A DNA stretch of 64,000 nucleotides from Ensifer adhaerens (GTDB lineage Bacteria; Pseudomonadota; Alphaproteobacteria; Rhizobiales; Rhizobiaceae): positions 1,720,001 through 1,784,000 of the forward strand of contig OCMG01000004.1 of NCBI GenBank assembly GCA_900215285.1, written 5' to 3'. Positions 17,619-26,936 of this stretch are shown piece by piece (the first letter of the stretch is position 1; the number at the start of each line of letters is the position of its first letter). The notes under the pieces were generated by a model that had not been told where the DNA came from, searched no databases, and worked only from the letters and a program-made list of their open reading frames with translations. A program made the position numbers and the translations under genes.

Positions 17619-17882
17619 TCACTGGTTGATGAGTTTCTGCGCGTCGGCGGCGTAAGGTGTGGCCGCATCGATGCACTTTTTCGAAACGTCGGCCTCGTGC
17701 GCCTTCAGGCACATCATGATGCGGCCCTTGCCCGGTTCGACGTCGTTGCAGAATTTGGCGATATCGGCAGAGCAGGCATTTCTGATCTTCATCAGCTCGA
17801 GATATCCGGGTTCCTTGGCAATGGCCGCGCCGGCGGCAATGACCGGCGCGAGCACTGCGATCGTCAGGGTGACGGTCCTCAT
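17619..17882 (-). CDS. Small secreted cysteine-rich-repeat protein
   Basis: 87 residues from the ATG at 17880-17882. An N-terminal signal peptide (RTVTLTIAVLAPVIAAGAAIA) is followed by a mature part of about 65 residues with four cysteines in the pattern C-x8-C-x13-C-x12-C, as in single copies of the Cys-rich GLG1/FGFR repeat. Such proteins are periplasmic and disulphide-bonded; function unknown. A longer reading frame upstream has no signal-peptide sense. It lies 8 bp after another small secreted-protein gene, so the two form an operon divergent from a two-component system that may control them. Confidence 0.78.
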   Translation of the reverse strand: MRTVTLTIAVLAPVIAAGAAIAKEPGYLELMKIRNACSADIAKFCNDVEPGKGRIMMCLKAHEADVSKKCIDAATPYAADAQKLINQ

Positions 17883-17890
17883 GTCTGGCC

Positions 17891-18190
17891 TCAACGAGAG
17901 ATGGACGAGCTGCGCTTCCAGCCGCCGTTCGGGGTGCTGACGGTCGCATTGGTGTTGCAGGTGCCGCCGCTGCACGTCACGGCGCGGTTGCGCGTCGCCG
18001 TCTGGCCGTTCGGACCGGTGAAGGTCTGCTGCTTGGAGCAGGTGCCGTTGGCGCAGCCGCCAGTGGCGTGGCTCGAAAAGGTGCGTCCATACGCGCCGGT
18101 GGTGGAGCCGTTGCGTTCCCAGGCAAAGGCGCTCGCCGACATGGCGACGAGGGGAAGGGTGAGAGCGGCGGTCATCAAAAGACGGTTCAT
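17891..18190 (-). CDS. Small secreted protein with Gly/Asn/Thr-rich mature part
   Basis: 99 residues: signal peptide MNRLLMTAALTLPLVAMSAS ending AFA, then a polar mature chain with two similar units, GGCANGTCSKQQTFTGPNGQ and SGGTCNTNATVSTPNGGW, each with Cys pairs near GG. The mature part is low in hydrophobics and probably extended. I do not recognise a characterised family; similar short proteins are annotated as hypothetical in rhizobia. It is the first gene on its strand facing the repeat array at 18289-18328 and the divergent response-regulator gene. Confidence 0.75.
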   Translation of the reverse strand: MNRLLMTAALTLPLVAMSASAFAWERNGSTTGAYGRTFSSHATGGCANGTCSKQQTFTGPNGQTATRNRAVTCSGGTCNTNATVSTPNGGWKRSSSISR

Positions 18191-18288
18191 GTCATTCTCC
18201 TGTGTTTCGGTTCGGTCGTGGCCTGCTGCCTTCGACGTGATGGAGAATGGCGGTCGCGTGTCACGCGGCGATCACCGGAACGGGGAGT

Positions 18289-18328
18289 TTTGTCTCGCTT
18301 TGTCGCCGTTTGTAACGGTTTGTCACAA
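18289..18328. promoter_or_regulatory. Four 10-bp direct repeats, response-regulator binding array
   Basis: TTTGTCTCGC, TTTGTCGCCG, TTTGTAACGG and TTTGTCACAA follow one another with exact 10-bp spacing. Direct repeats at one helical turn are how OmpR/PhoB dimers bind DNA. The array ends 50 bp before the regulator gene and 98 bp from the divergent secreted-protein gene, so it could govern either or both. Confidence 0.7.
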
Positions 18329-18377
18329 GCCCGGCTTTGCCCTTGAAATGCGGTCCGGCGCGGGGAATAGATGAGAC

Positions 18378-19100
18378 ATGATGGACACGTCGACACATAT
18401 CCTGCTGGTGGAAGACGACGACGAGGTGCGGCGACTGGTCAGCGGACTGATCGAGAAGGAAGGCTATTGCGTGACGGCAGCGCCGGACGCAAGGGCCATG
18501 GATGTGGCGCTCGCGATGGGTGCGCCGGACCTCGTTATTCTTGACGTGATGCTGCCGGGCGAAGACGGTCTTTCGATCTGCCGCCGGCTGCGTCTGTCGC
18601 TCTCCGTTCCCATTCTGATGCTCACGGCGAAAAGCGACGAGATCGACCGGGTGCTCGGGCTTGAAATGGGGGCGGATGACTATCTGGTTAAGCCGTTCGG
18701 TCCCCGCGAGCTTGTGGCACGCATCCGCGCGCTGCTGCGCCGGGCGGCGGAGCCGGTCCGTTCCCGGCCTGACGCTGGCAACAAGATTGGCTTTGATGGT
18801 TTCGAGATCGATTTCGATACGCGTGTGGTGACCACGCCGCCCGGTGATGTTTTGTCGCTGACCAGCGCCGAGTTCGACCTGCTCACCTGTTTCGTCAAAC
18901 GGCCCCGCCGGGTGCTGAGCCGCGAGACGATCCTCGACTTTGTCCATGGCCGCAATGCAGACCCGTTCGACCGGTCCGTCGATATGCTGGTCTCAAGACT
19001 GCGCAGGAAGCTGGATGCGGTGGACGGTGGCGCCGGGATGATCACGACCATTCGCAATGGCGGATATCTCTTTACCGCAAAGGATGTGTCGCCCCGATGA
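18378..19100 (+). CDS. OmpR-family response regulator
   Basis: 240 residues: receiver domain (about 7-120) with acidic pocket EDDD, phosphoacceptor Asp56 in VILDVMLP and Lys in LVKPFGPRE; then a winged-helix C-terminal DNA-binding domain with LTSAEFDLLTCFVKRPRRVL and DMLVSRLRRKLD. It is the cytoplasmic output half of a two-component system whose kinase gene overlaps by four bases. ATG codons at 18378 and 18381 are both possible. A 10-bp-spaced repeat array just upstream is the likely autoregulatory binding site. Confidence 0.93.
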   Translation: MMDTSTHILLVEDDDEVRRLVSGLIEKEGYCVTAAPDARAMDVALAMGAPDLVILDVMLPGEDGLSICRRLRLSLSVPILMLTAKSDEIDRVLGLEMGADDYLVKPFGPRELVARIRALLRRAAEPVRSRPDAGNKIGFDGFEIDFDTRVVTTPPGDVLSLTSAEFDLLTCFVKRPRRVLSRETILDFVHGRNADPFDRSVDMLVSRLRRKLDAVDGGAGMITTIRNGGYLFTAKDVSPR

Positions 19101-20455
19101 AGCTCCTGCGTCAGCATCTCGCATTCCGGCTGTTCGGGGCGATTGTTCTTGTCGGGACGGTCCTGTGGATTGGCTATCTGGTTGCTGTCTATCGACGAGC
19201 CTCCTGGCAAAGCGACATGGTGCCGCCCCCACAGCGGCTGGCGACAATTGCGGCACTGATCGAAGCCACGCCGCCGCCGGATCGTGCGCTGCTGCTCGCC
19301 GGGCTGAGTTCGGATACGTTCCAGATCCGCATCGAGGCAGGCGATATCGTGGCGAACCAGTTTGACGATCTGCCGCGCCAGTCGCGCTATGAGGTCGCGG
19401 ATTATGATCAGGCGCTTGAGGGTAGACGATTCAGCATCGAGAGTCAGCTCGGCGAGCGTCCCCCGCTCGGTTTCGTGATGCGCCGGTTCATTCCCGCGAC
19501 GCTGGAATTCAAGGTGCGGCTTTCGACTGATGAGACAATCGTGATCGATGCGCGCTCGCCATTCCTGACGACAGAAGCCGGTCTGCCGGTGGGGCTCTTT
19601 GCTGGGTTGATCGGAAGTCTGGTGGGCCTGGTGACACTCGTGCTGGTCTTCATCGCCAGCCGGCCGCTGCGTGAACTGGCCGATGCTGTGGCGACGCTTG
19701 ACCCGGATGGCGCGCCGCGTCCTCTGCCAGGTGCTGCGGCGTTTTCACCCGAGATCCGCCGCCTTACGGAGGCATACAATACATTGCATGGCCGGGTTGC
19801 CGCGCTGTTGCGGAACCGCATGGAGCTCGTCGGTGGAATTTCTCATGATGTGAGAACCTTCGCGACGCGGCTTCGCCTGAAGGTCGATGCGATCGAGGAT
19901 GAGGCGTCGCGTGACAGCGCTGTGCGCGACATCGAGGACATGGTCCGACTGTTGGATGACGCGGTGCTGACGTCGCGCGCCGGGGCTGGCGAGTTGCAGC
20001 AGGAGTTGGTCAGCCTGCGGGATCTGGTTGCTGCCGATTGCGCGGCTCTTGCGGAGGCTGGCCGACCGGTTGTTCTGGAAGACGCATCAGAGGACGATCC
20101 GTTGACGGTTCTCGGCGACCGGGTGGCGATCCGGCGGATCGTTGCAAACCTGATCGACAACGCCATCAAGTATGGCGAGGTGGCGCATGTTTCCCTTCGC
20201 CGTGACGGTGTGCTTGCGGTTCTGGTCGTGGAAGACCAGGGAGCCGGAGTCAGGCCGGAAGAGCGCGAGGCGCTGTTCGAGCCGTTTCACCGCCTGGAGT
20301 CCTCTCGCAGCCGAACGACGGGTGGGGCGGGTCTCGGGCTTGCCGTCGTGAAAACGCTGAGCGAAGGCCATAACGGCACTGTTTCGATCGGCGATGCAGC
20401 GACTGGTGGGCTGTCGGTCCGGGTCCGGCTGCCGCTCTTTTCCACCAGCGCATGA
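19097..20455 (+). CDS. Membrane sensor histidine kinase
   Basis: 452 residues. Transmembrane helix 1 at about 12-32, a periplasmic sensor of about 120 residues (33-155), transmembrane helix 2 at about 156-180, HAMP (180-235), then a dimerisation helix with GGISHDVRTFATRLR (His250) and an ATPase domain with NLIDNAIKYGE, EDQGAGVRPEE and GAGLGLAVVKTL. The H-box reads HDVRTFATRLR where the usual form is HDLRTPLTRLR: the Pro after Thr is replaced by Phe, an unusual change. The periplasmic signal is unknown. It overlaps the regulator gene by ATGA. Confidence 0.92.
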   Translation: MKLLRQHLAFRLFGAIVLVGTVLWIGYLVAVYRRASWQSDMVPPPQRLATIAALIEATPPPDRALLLAGLSSDTFQIRIEAGDIVANQFDDLPRQSRYEVADYDQALEGRRFSIESQLGERPPLGFVMRRFIPATLEFKVRLSTDETIVIDARSPFLTTEAGLPVGLFAGLIGSLVGLVTLVLVFIASRPLRELADAVATLDPDGAPRPLPGAAAFSPEIRRLTEAYNTLHGRVAALLRNRMELVGGISHDVRTFATRLRLKVDAIEDEASRDSAVRDIEDMVRLLDDAVLTSRAGAGELQQELVSLRDLVAADCAALAEAGRPVVLEDASEDDPLTVLGDRVAIRRIVANLIDNAIKYGEVAHVSLRRDGVLAVLVVEDQGAGVRPEEREALFEPFHRLESSRSRTTGGAGLGLAVVKTLSEGHNGTVSIGDAATGGLSVRVRLPLFSTSA

Positions 20456-20457
20456 AC

Positions 20458-20490
20458 GCAAAAAGCCCGGCACAAAGGCCGGGCTTCAAA
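20458..20490. terminator. Terminator between kinase gene and rpmE
   Basis: Perfect 9-bp stem AAGCCCGGC (20463-20471) and GCCGGGCTT (20478-20486) with a 6-nt loop. The A run before it gives a T tract on the minus strand, so it is mainly the rpmE terminator, but it can also stop the kinase transcript. Confidence 0.85.
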
Positions 20491-20508
20491 ACTTGCCTGT
20501 CAACAGGA

Positions 20509-20730
20509 TCAGAGGCCGAGGCCGCCGAAGCGCTTGTTGAACTTGGAAACGCGGCCGCCACGGTCCATGAGCTGCTGGTTGCCGCCGGTCCAGGCCGGAT
20601 GCGACTTGGGGTCGATATCCAGGTTCAGAACGTCGCCAGCAGCGCCCCACGTGGAGCGGGTTTCGTATTCGGTGCCATCAGTCATGACCACCTTGATCAC
20701 GTGATAGTCGGGATGAATGTCAGCCTTCAT
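20509..20730 (-). CDS. rpmE: 50S ribosomal protein L31
   Basis: 73 residues, starting [20 protein letters not shown] as in L31 of alphaproteobacteria. A ribosomal subunit-bridging protein. It lacks the CxxC zinc motif, so this is the C-minus form; such forms do not bind zinc. TGDNL-type motif is replaced by [20 protein letters not shown], normal in this group. It is divergent from an ABC exporter gene, an arrangement seen in related rhizobia. A strong terminator follows. Confidence 0.95.
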   Translation of the reverse strand: MKADIHPDYHVIKVVMTDGTEYETRSTWGAAGDVLNLDIDPKSHPAWTGGNQQLMDRGGRVSKFNKRFGGLGL

Positions 20731-20954
20731 AACCTTGTCTTCCTGCCTGGGATGGGATCAATTGACGCAGACCATTGCGACATGTGACCCAAACGCGTAA
20801 ATGGAGCCGCAACCGAATTTTGGCCGGCCCCGCAATGAGTGCCGTGCCTATACATGAAGGATTGCCGGATAACAAGGCCCGGCGGACAAAACTTGCGCAT
20901 TCCCGCAAGCCTGCCCGTTGCGCGCCGCCGGCACGGGATTGAGAGGGAATTGCG

Positions 20955-22751
<1,797 letters not shown>

Positions 22752-22903
22752 GACTTCCTTCGACATTACGAAATAATTTGCCGGCATAACCTTTAGCCGC
22801 TAAATCAGGATCAGACGCCTGCGGGAGAGGTTCCGCGGGCCTGTTGACAGAGTTTTGCGCGCCTTCATCGCCAAGAAATGAGGGGCGCCACGCGGGAGGG
22901 TTC

Positions 22904-24175
22904 ATGACCGTCATCATCGCCGGGGCCGGCATTACCGGTCTGACGCTTGCCATTTCGTGCCATCAGGCGGGTATTCCGTTTCGCATCTTCGAGCAGGTCA
23001 GCGAGCTGAAGCCGCTGGGCGTCGGCATCAACGTTCAGCCGCATGCCGTGCGGGAACTGTTCGAGATGGGGCTCGAGGCGGAGATGGACGCGATTGGCGT
23101 GCGCACCCGCGAGGTCGCCTATTTCTCCAAGAAGGGCAAGCAGATCTGGTCGGAGCCACGCGGGCAATTTGCGGGCTATACCTGGCCGCAATTCTCCGTC
23201 CATCGCGGCGGCTTCCAGATGATGCTGTTCCGCGCGCTCGAGGAACGCGCCGGCAAGGGCACGGTCGTCACCGGCCGTGAGGCCGTCGATTGCAAGGATG
23301 TCGACGGCGGCGTGATCGTCACCTTCCGCGACAAGCAGGGTAACCTTTCGACTGCCGAAGGTACGGTTTTCGTCGCCTGCGACGGTATTCATTCCAACAT
23401 CCGCGCGAAGTTCTATCCGGGCGAAGGCGCGCCGCATTGGGGCGGCTCGATCCTCTGGCGCGGTACGGCCAAGGCCAAGCCCTTCATCACGGAAGCGACG
23501 ATGGGCATGGCCGGCCATGAATGGCAGAAATTCGTGACCTATCCGATCGGCAAGGCAGATCCGGAAACGGGCGAGGCCGAGATCAACTGGATTGCGGAAC
23601 TAAAATTCCCGCCGGACAAGAAATGGAACCGCGAGGACTATAACCGTCACGGCAATTTCGACGATTTCTTCCCGGCCTTCCAGGACTGGCATTTTGACTG
23701 GCTCGACATTCCGAAGCTGATGCAGGGCGGCGGCTATTGCTACGAATTCCCGATGGTCGACCGCGACCCGGTCGAGCGCTGGACCTTCGGCCGTACGACG
23801 CTGGCGGGAGACGCCGCGCATGCCATGTATCCGATCGGCTCGAACGGGGCGTCGCAGGGCATTCTGGATGCGCGCGTGCTAGTGCGCGAATTCATCGCCC
23901 GCGGCGTCGGTGTCGAGGCGCTAGAAGCCTATGAAAGCGAGCGCCGCCCTGCGACCACGCGCCTCGTCATGGCCAATCGCGGCAACGGGCCGGACCATGT
24001 CATGAACATAGTCGAGGAGCGCTGCGGCGGCGAGTTCGAGAAGGTCTCGGACGTGCTTTCAGAGGCGGAGCTCAAGGAGACGGCCGCCAACTACAAGAAG
24101 ATCGCCGGCATGGATGTCGAGGGACTGAACAGCCGTCCGTCCATCGTGCAGCTGCCGAAGAAGGACGTTGCCTGA
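22904..24175 (+). CDS. FAD-dependent monooxygenase (UbiH/salicylate hydroxylase-like)
   Basis: 423 residues. The Rossmann FAD motif IIAGAGITGLTLAISCHQAG is at the start, a second FAD motif TTLAGDAAHAMYPIGSNGAS lies at about 300-320, and the intervening VFVACDGIHSNIRAKFYPGE holds the DG motif of group A flavin hydroxylases. These enzymes hydroxylate aromatic rings with NAD(P)H and oxygen. The substrate is unknown. GGGAGGG before the ATG at 22904 fixes the start 20 codons inside a longer frame. It is one base from the YciI-like gene, so the pair is an operon. Confidence 0.9.
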   Translation: MTVIIAGAGITGLTLAISCHQAGIPFRIFEQVSELKPLGVGINVQPHAVRELFEMGLEAEMDAIGVRTREVAYFSKKGKQIWSEPRGQFAGYTWPQFSVHRGGFQMMLFRALEERAGKGTVVTGREAVDCKDVDGGVIVTFRDKQGNLSTAEGTVFVACDGIHSNIRAKFYPGEGAPHWGGSILWRGTAKAKPFITEATMGMAGHEWQKFVTYPIGKADPETGEAEINWIAELKFPPDKKWNREDYNRHGNFDDFFPAFQDWHFDWLDIPKLMQGGGYCYEFPMVDRDPVERWTFGRTTLAGDAAHAMYPIGSNGASQGILDARVLVREFIARGVGVEALEAYESERRPATTRLVMANRGNGPDHVMNIVEERCGGEFEKVSDVLSEAELKETAANYKKIAGMDVEGLNSRPSIVQLPKKDVA

Positions 24176-24176
24176 C

Positions 24177-24488
24177 ATGCCGCATTTCCTCGTGATTTCG
24201 CAGGACAAGCCGGGCATGCTGGAGGTCCGCAAGGTAAACCGCGCGGCCCATCTCGCCCATGTGAAGACGGGCGGCGGCGGGCTTGTGCGCGTGCTGGTCG
24301 GCTCGCCGCTGGGGCGCGAGACGATGACCGGCACCTGGATGGTAATGGAAGCGGCCGACGAAGCGGCGATCGAGGCGTTCAATGCGGCCGATCCGTATGA
24401 GGTCGCGGGGCTGTTCGCCTCGCGGGAGATTTTGCCAATCCACGCCGTGTTCGATCCGTCGCGGATTGTGGCGGAGGATCAGGTTTAG
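24177..24488 (+). CDS. YciI-like protein
   Basis: 103 residues. The fold pattern HFLVISQDKPGMLEVRKVNR, then HLAHV and a C-terminal FNAADPYEVAGLFASREILP matches the YciI/DGPF dimeric alpha-beta barrel family. These small proteins often accompany oxygenases or catabolic enzymes and may act on an unstable intermediate. The start ATG at 24177 is one base after the monooxygenase stop, showing tight coupling. The conserved His of YciI is in RAAHLAH; Asp is in NAADPY. Confidence 0.82.
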   Translation: MPHFLVISQDKPGMLEVRKVNRAAHLAHVKTGGGGLVRVLVGSPLGRETMTGTWMVMEAADEAAIEAFNAADPYEVAGLFASREILPIHAVFDPSRIVAEDQV

Positions 24489-24507
24489 CCCTCTTTGTCG
24501 CCTTTTC

Positions 24508-24529
24508 TGTGTATGATATTATGCACACA
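24508..24529. promoter_or_regulatory. Operator-like inverted repeat over the VapBC promoter
   Basis: TGTGT and ACACA arms flank a 12-nt centre with TATGAT, a good -10 element. An inverted repeat over the -10 box, 17 bp before the antitoxin start, is the usual place for VapB/VapC autorepression. Confidence 0.5.
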
Positions 24530-24545
24530 AATAGGGAGCGCCCAC

Positions 24546-24818
24546 GTGAACGATCACAAGGAAAGAGCTGCATTCACGATTTCCAAGTCTCTGAAGGCGG
24601 AGCTTGAGGATGTCGTGCCTGCGTCAAAACGCTCGCGCTTTGTGGAAAGGGCGATTGCCGATGCGCTGTTGCGCGATGCGCGCCAGCGTGCACTGGATGC
24701 TCTGAACAATCTGCCGTCCTACGACACCAAGGGCGAAGACAGTGCCGAGGTTCTGCGGCGTATCAGGCGGGAGCGTGACGCAAGTGTTGTTGCGCGGCAT
24801 GAAGATGGGCCCCGATGA
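24546..24818 (+). CDS. vapB: VapB-type antitoxin
   Basis: 90 residues starting with GTG, preceded by AGGGAG. The N-terminal half, RAAFTISKSLKAELEDVV followed by SKRSRFVERAIADALL, has the ribbon-helix-helix pattern used for dimerisation and operator binding. The charged C-terminal half (DTKGEDSAEVLRRIRRERDA) would wrap the toxin. The last four bases overlap the toxin start, the classic antitoxin-first order. The next gene is a PIN-domain toxin. Confidence 0.85.
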   Translation: MNDHKERAAFTISKSLKAELEDVVPASKRSRFVERAIADALLRDARQRALDALNNLPSYDTKGEDSAEVLRRIRRERDASVVARHEDGPR

Positions 24819-25252
24819 TCGTCGTCGATGCGTCGGTCTTCAATAAGCTATTTCTCAATGAACCAGACAAGCCGGAGGCGATTGCTCTCTTTCGCCACGC
24901 GCTCGAAAGTGGACGGCAGATCGTTGCGCCGAGTCTGCTGTTGTATGAATCGCTGAGTGCTGCGCTTCACTACGCCGTTCCCTTCGAGGATGTTCATCGC
25001 CTGCTCGCGGTTCAACGTTCGGCCGGCATGCGTCTTCTGGAACCTGATCTCGCAACGATTTTGACGGCGCAGAGAATGGCGACGGACGGTTCGCCGAAAG
25101 CCGGATATCCTTCGCTTCAGGATTCGATCTACCACGCGATGGCGATTGAGCTCGGTGCCGTTTTTGTGACTGCAGATAAGAGACATGTCTCGAAAACAGC
25201 GCATTACGGTCACGTGGCCATGCTGACGGAACAAGAGGTCTGGCTGAGCTAA
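24815..25252 (+). CDS. vapC: PIN-domain toxin VapC
   Basis: 145 residues. The four acidic metal ligands of PIN RNases are present: Asp5 in IVVDASV, Glu45 in LLYESLS, Asp103 in SLQDSIYHAMA and Asp121 in FVTADKRH. VapC toxins are Mg-dependent endoribonucleases, often cutting tRNA. With the overlapping antitoxin gene it forms a full module. It lies between flavin enzyme genes, and its stop is 2 bp from the end of the convergent FAD oxidoreductase gene. Confidence 0.88.
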   Translation: MIVVDASVFNKLFLNEPDKPEAIALFRHALESGRQIVAPSLLLYESLSAALHYAVPFEDVHRLLAVQRSAGMRLLEPDLATILTAQRMATDGSPKAGYPSLQDSIYHAMAIELGAVFVTADKRHVSKTAHYGHVAMLTEQEVWLS

Positions 25253-25254
25253 GC

Positions 25255-26898
25255 CTACTTCCCCACGCTGCGCCCTGCGACGCGCCCTGAGAAAAGGCAC
25301 CCGCCGAGGAACGTTCCCTCCAGCGCATTATACCCATGATACCCGCCACCCCCGAAGCCGGCGACTTCGCCTGCCGCATAGAGGCCGGGGACCACTTGGC
25401 CGTTTTCCTCCAGCACGCGGCCTTGCAGATCGGTTTGCAGGCCGCCCAGTGTCTTGCGGGTGAGGATGTTGAGCCTGACGGCGATCAGCGGGCCTTGTGC
25501 GGGGTCGAGCAGGCGGTGGGGCTTGGCGGTGCGCATCAGCTTGTCGCCGAGATAGTTGCGCGCCCCGCGGATGGCGGTCACCTGCGCATCCTTGGAAAAC
25601 GAGTTGTCGATCTCGCGGTCGCGGGCTTCGACCACCGCGCGGATGCGCTTGGCGTCGAGGCGGTGTTCGCCGGAGAGCGTGTTCATGCCCTCGACGAGGT
25701 CTTCGAGATTGTCGCGTACGACGAAATCGGCGCCCTTGTCCATGAAGGCCTTGACCGGGGCGTTCGGCTCCTTGCCGAGGCGCTTCAAGAGGAGGGGGAT
25801 GTCCTTGCCTGTCAGGTCCGGGTTCTGCTCAGAGCCTGAAAGGGCGAATTCCTTTTTGATGATCGCCTTGGTGAGGATGAACCAGCTGTAGTCGTAGCCG
25901 GTCGCCTTGATGGCCTTCAGCGTCGCCAGCGTATCGAAGCCGGGCATGGCGGGGGCGGGGAAGCGATTACCCTCTGCATCCAGCCAGAGCGAGGAGGGGC
26001 CGGGCAGGATGCGGATGCCGTGGTTGGGCCAGATAGGGTCCCAGTTCCGGAGGCCCTCGGTGTAGTGCCACATGCGGTCGGCGTTGATGACCGAGCCGCG
26101 CGCGGCCTGCGTGATTTCGACCATGCGGCCGTCGACATGGGCGGGGACACCGGCGACCATGAATTCCGGCGGCTTGCCGAGGCGTTCGGTCGGCCAGTTC
26201 TTGCGCACCAGATCGTGGTTGCCGCCGATGCCACCGGAGGCGACCAGCGTTGCTCCGGCGGAGATCTCGAAATCGCCGATAGGGTCGCGGTTGCTCTTGC
26301 CGCCGCGCTGGACCGGATCGGGCGCAAGCCTTGTGCCGCGCGCGCCCGTGACGGCACCGTTTGTGGTCATGAGTTCATCGACCTGATGGCGGAAGCGGAA
26401 GGTCAGCAGGCCCTTCTTTTCGGCCTCGCGGGCCAGACGCACGAAGGGGTCGAGCACCCCGGGGCCGGTGCCCCAGGTGATGTGAAAGCGGGGGACGGAA
26501 TTGCCGTGGCCGTTGGCGAGCGAGCCGCCGCGCTCGGCCCAGCCGACGACCGGAAACCAGCGCATGCCGAGCGAATGCAGCCAGGCACGTTTCTCGCCCG
26601 CGGCGAAGTTGAGATAGGCTTCGGCCCATTGGCGCGGCCAGTGGTCTTCTGGCCGGTCGAACTGCGCGGAACCCATCCAGTCCTGCCTTGCGAGGTCGAG
26701 GCTGTCGCGGATACGCATGAAGCGCTGTTCGGGGCTGTCGACGAAGAAAAGGCCGCCCAGCGACCAGAAGGCCTGACCGCCGAGATTCTGCTCGCCTTCC
26801 TGATCGAGGACGATGACTTTCAGCCCCCGCGCGGTGGCTTCCGTGGCCGCCACAAGACCGGCGAGACCGCCGCCAATCACCAGAAGATCGCAATCCAT
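25255..26898 (-). CDS. FAD-binding dehydrogenase (ketosteroid dehydrogenase/fumarate reductase superfamily)
   Basis: 547 residues from the ATG after GGAGGGAGGAAACGTCC. The FAD motif CDLLVIGGGLAGLVAATEAT opens the protein; GQAFWSLGGLFFVD follows as in this subfamily, and the C-terminus has GEVAGFGGGGYHGYNALEGT, then FLGGCLFSGRVAG for FAD closure. It resembles rhizobial FAD-binding dehydrogenases that are related to 3-ketosteroid delta-1-dehydrogenase and fumarate reductase flavoproteins. The substrate is unknown. A longer frame of 14 extra codons has no support. It follows an epimerase gene by 38 bp on the same strand. Confidence 0.87.
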   Translation of the reverse strand: MDCDLLVIGGGLAGLVAATEATARGLKVIVLDQEGEQNLGGQAFWSLGGLFFVDSPEQRFMRIRDSLDLARQDWMGSAQFDRPEDHWPRQWAEAYLNFAAGEKRAWLHSLGMRWFPVVGWAERGGSLANGHGNSVPRFHITWGTGPGVLDPFVRLAREAEKKGLLTFRFRHQVDELMTTNGAVTGARGTRLAPDPVQRGGKSNRDPIGDFEISAGATLVASGGIGGNHDLVRKNWPTERLGKPPEFMVAGVPAHVDGRMVEITQAARGSVINADRMWHYTEGLRNWDPIWPNHGIRILPGPSSLWLDAEGNRFPAPAMPGFDTLATLKAIKATGYDYSWFILTKAIIKKEFALSGSEQNPDLTGKDIPLLLKRLGKEPNAPVKAFMDKGADFVVRDNLEDLVEGMNTLSGEHRLDAKRIRAVVEARDREIDNSFSKDAQVTAIRGARNYLGDKLMRTAKPHRLLDPAQGPLIAVRLNILTRKTLGGLQTDLQGRVLEENGQVVPGLYAAGEVAGFGGGGYHGYNALEGTFLGGCLFSGRVAGRSVGK

Positions 26899-26936
26899 GG
26901 ACGTTTCCTCCCTCCATGCCTGCGCCGCATCTTTTT

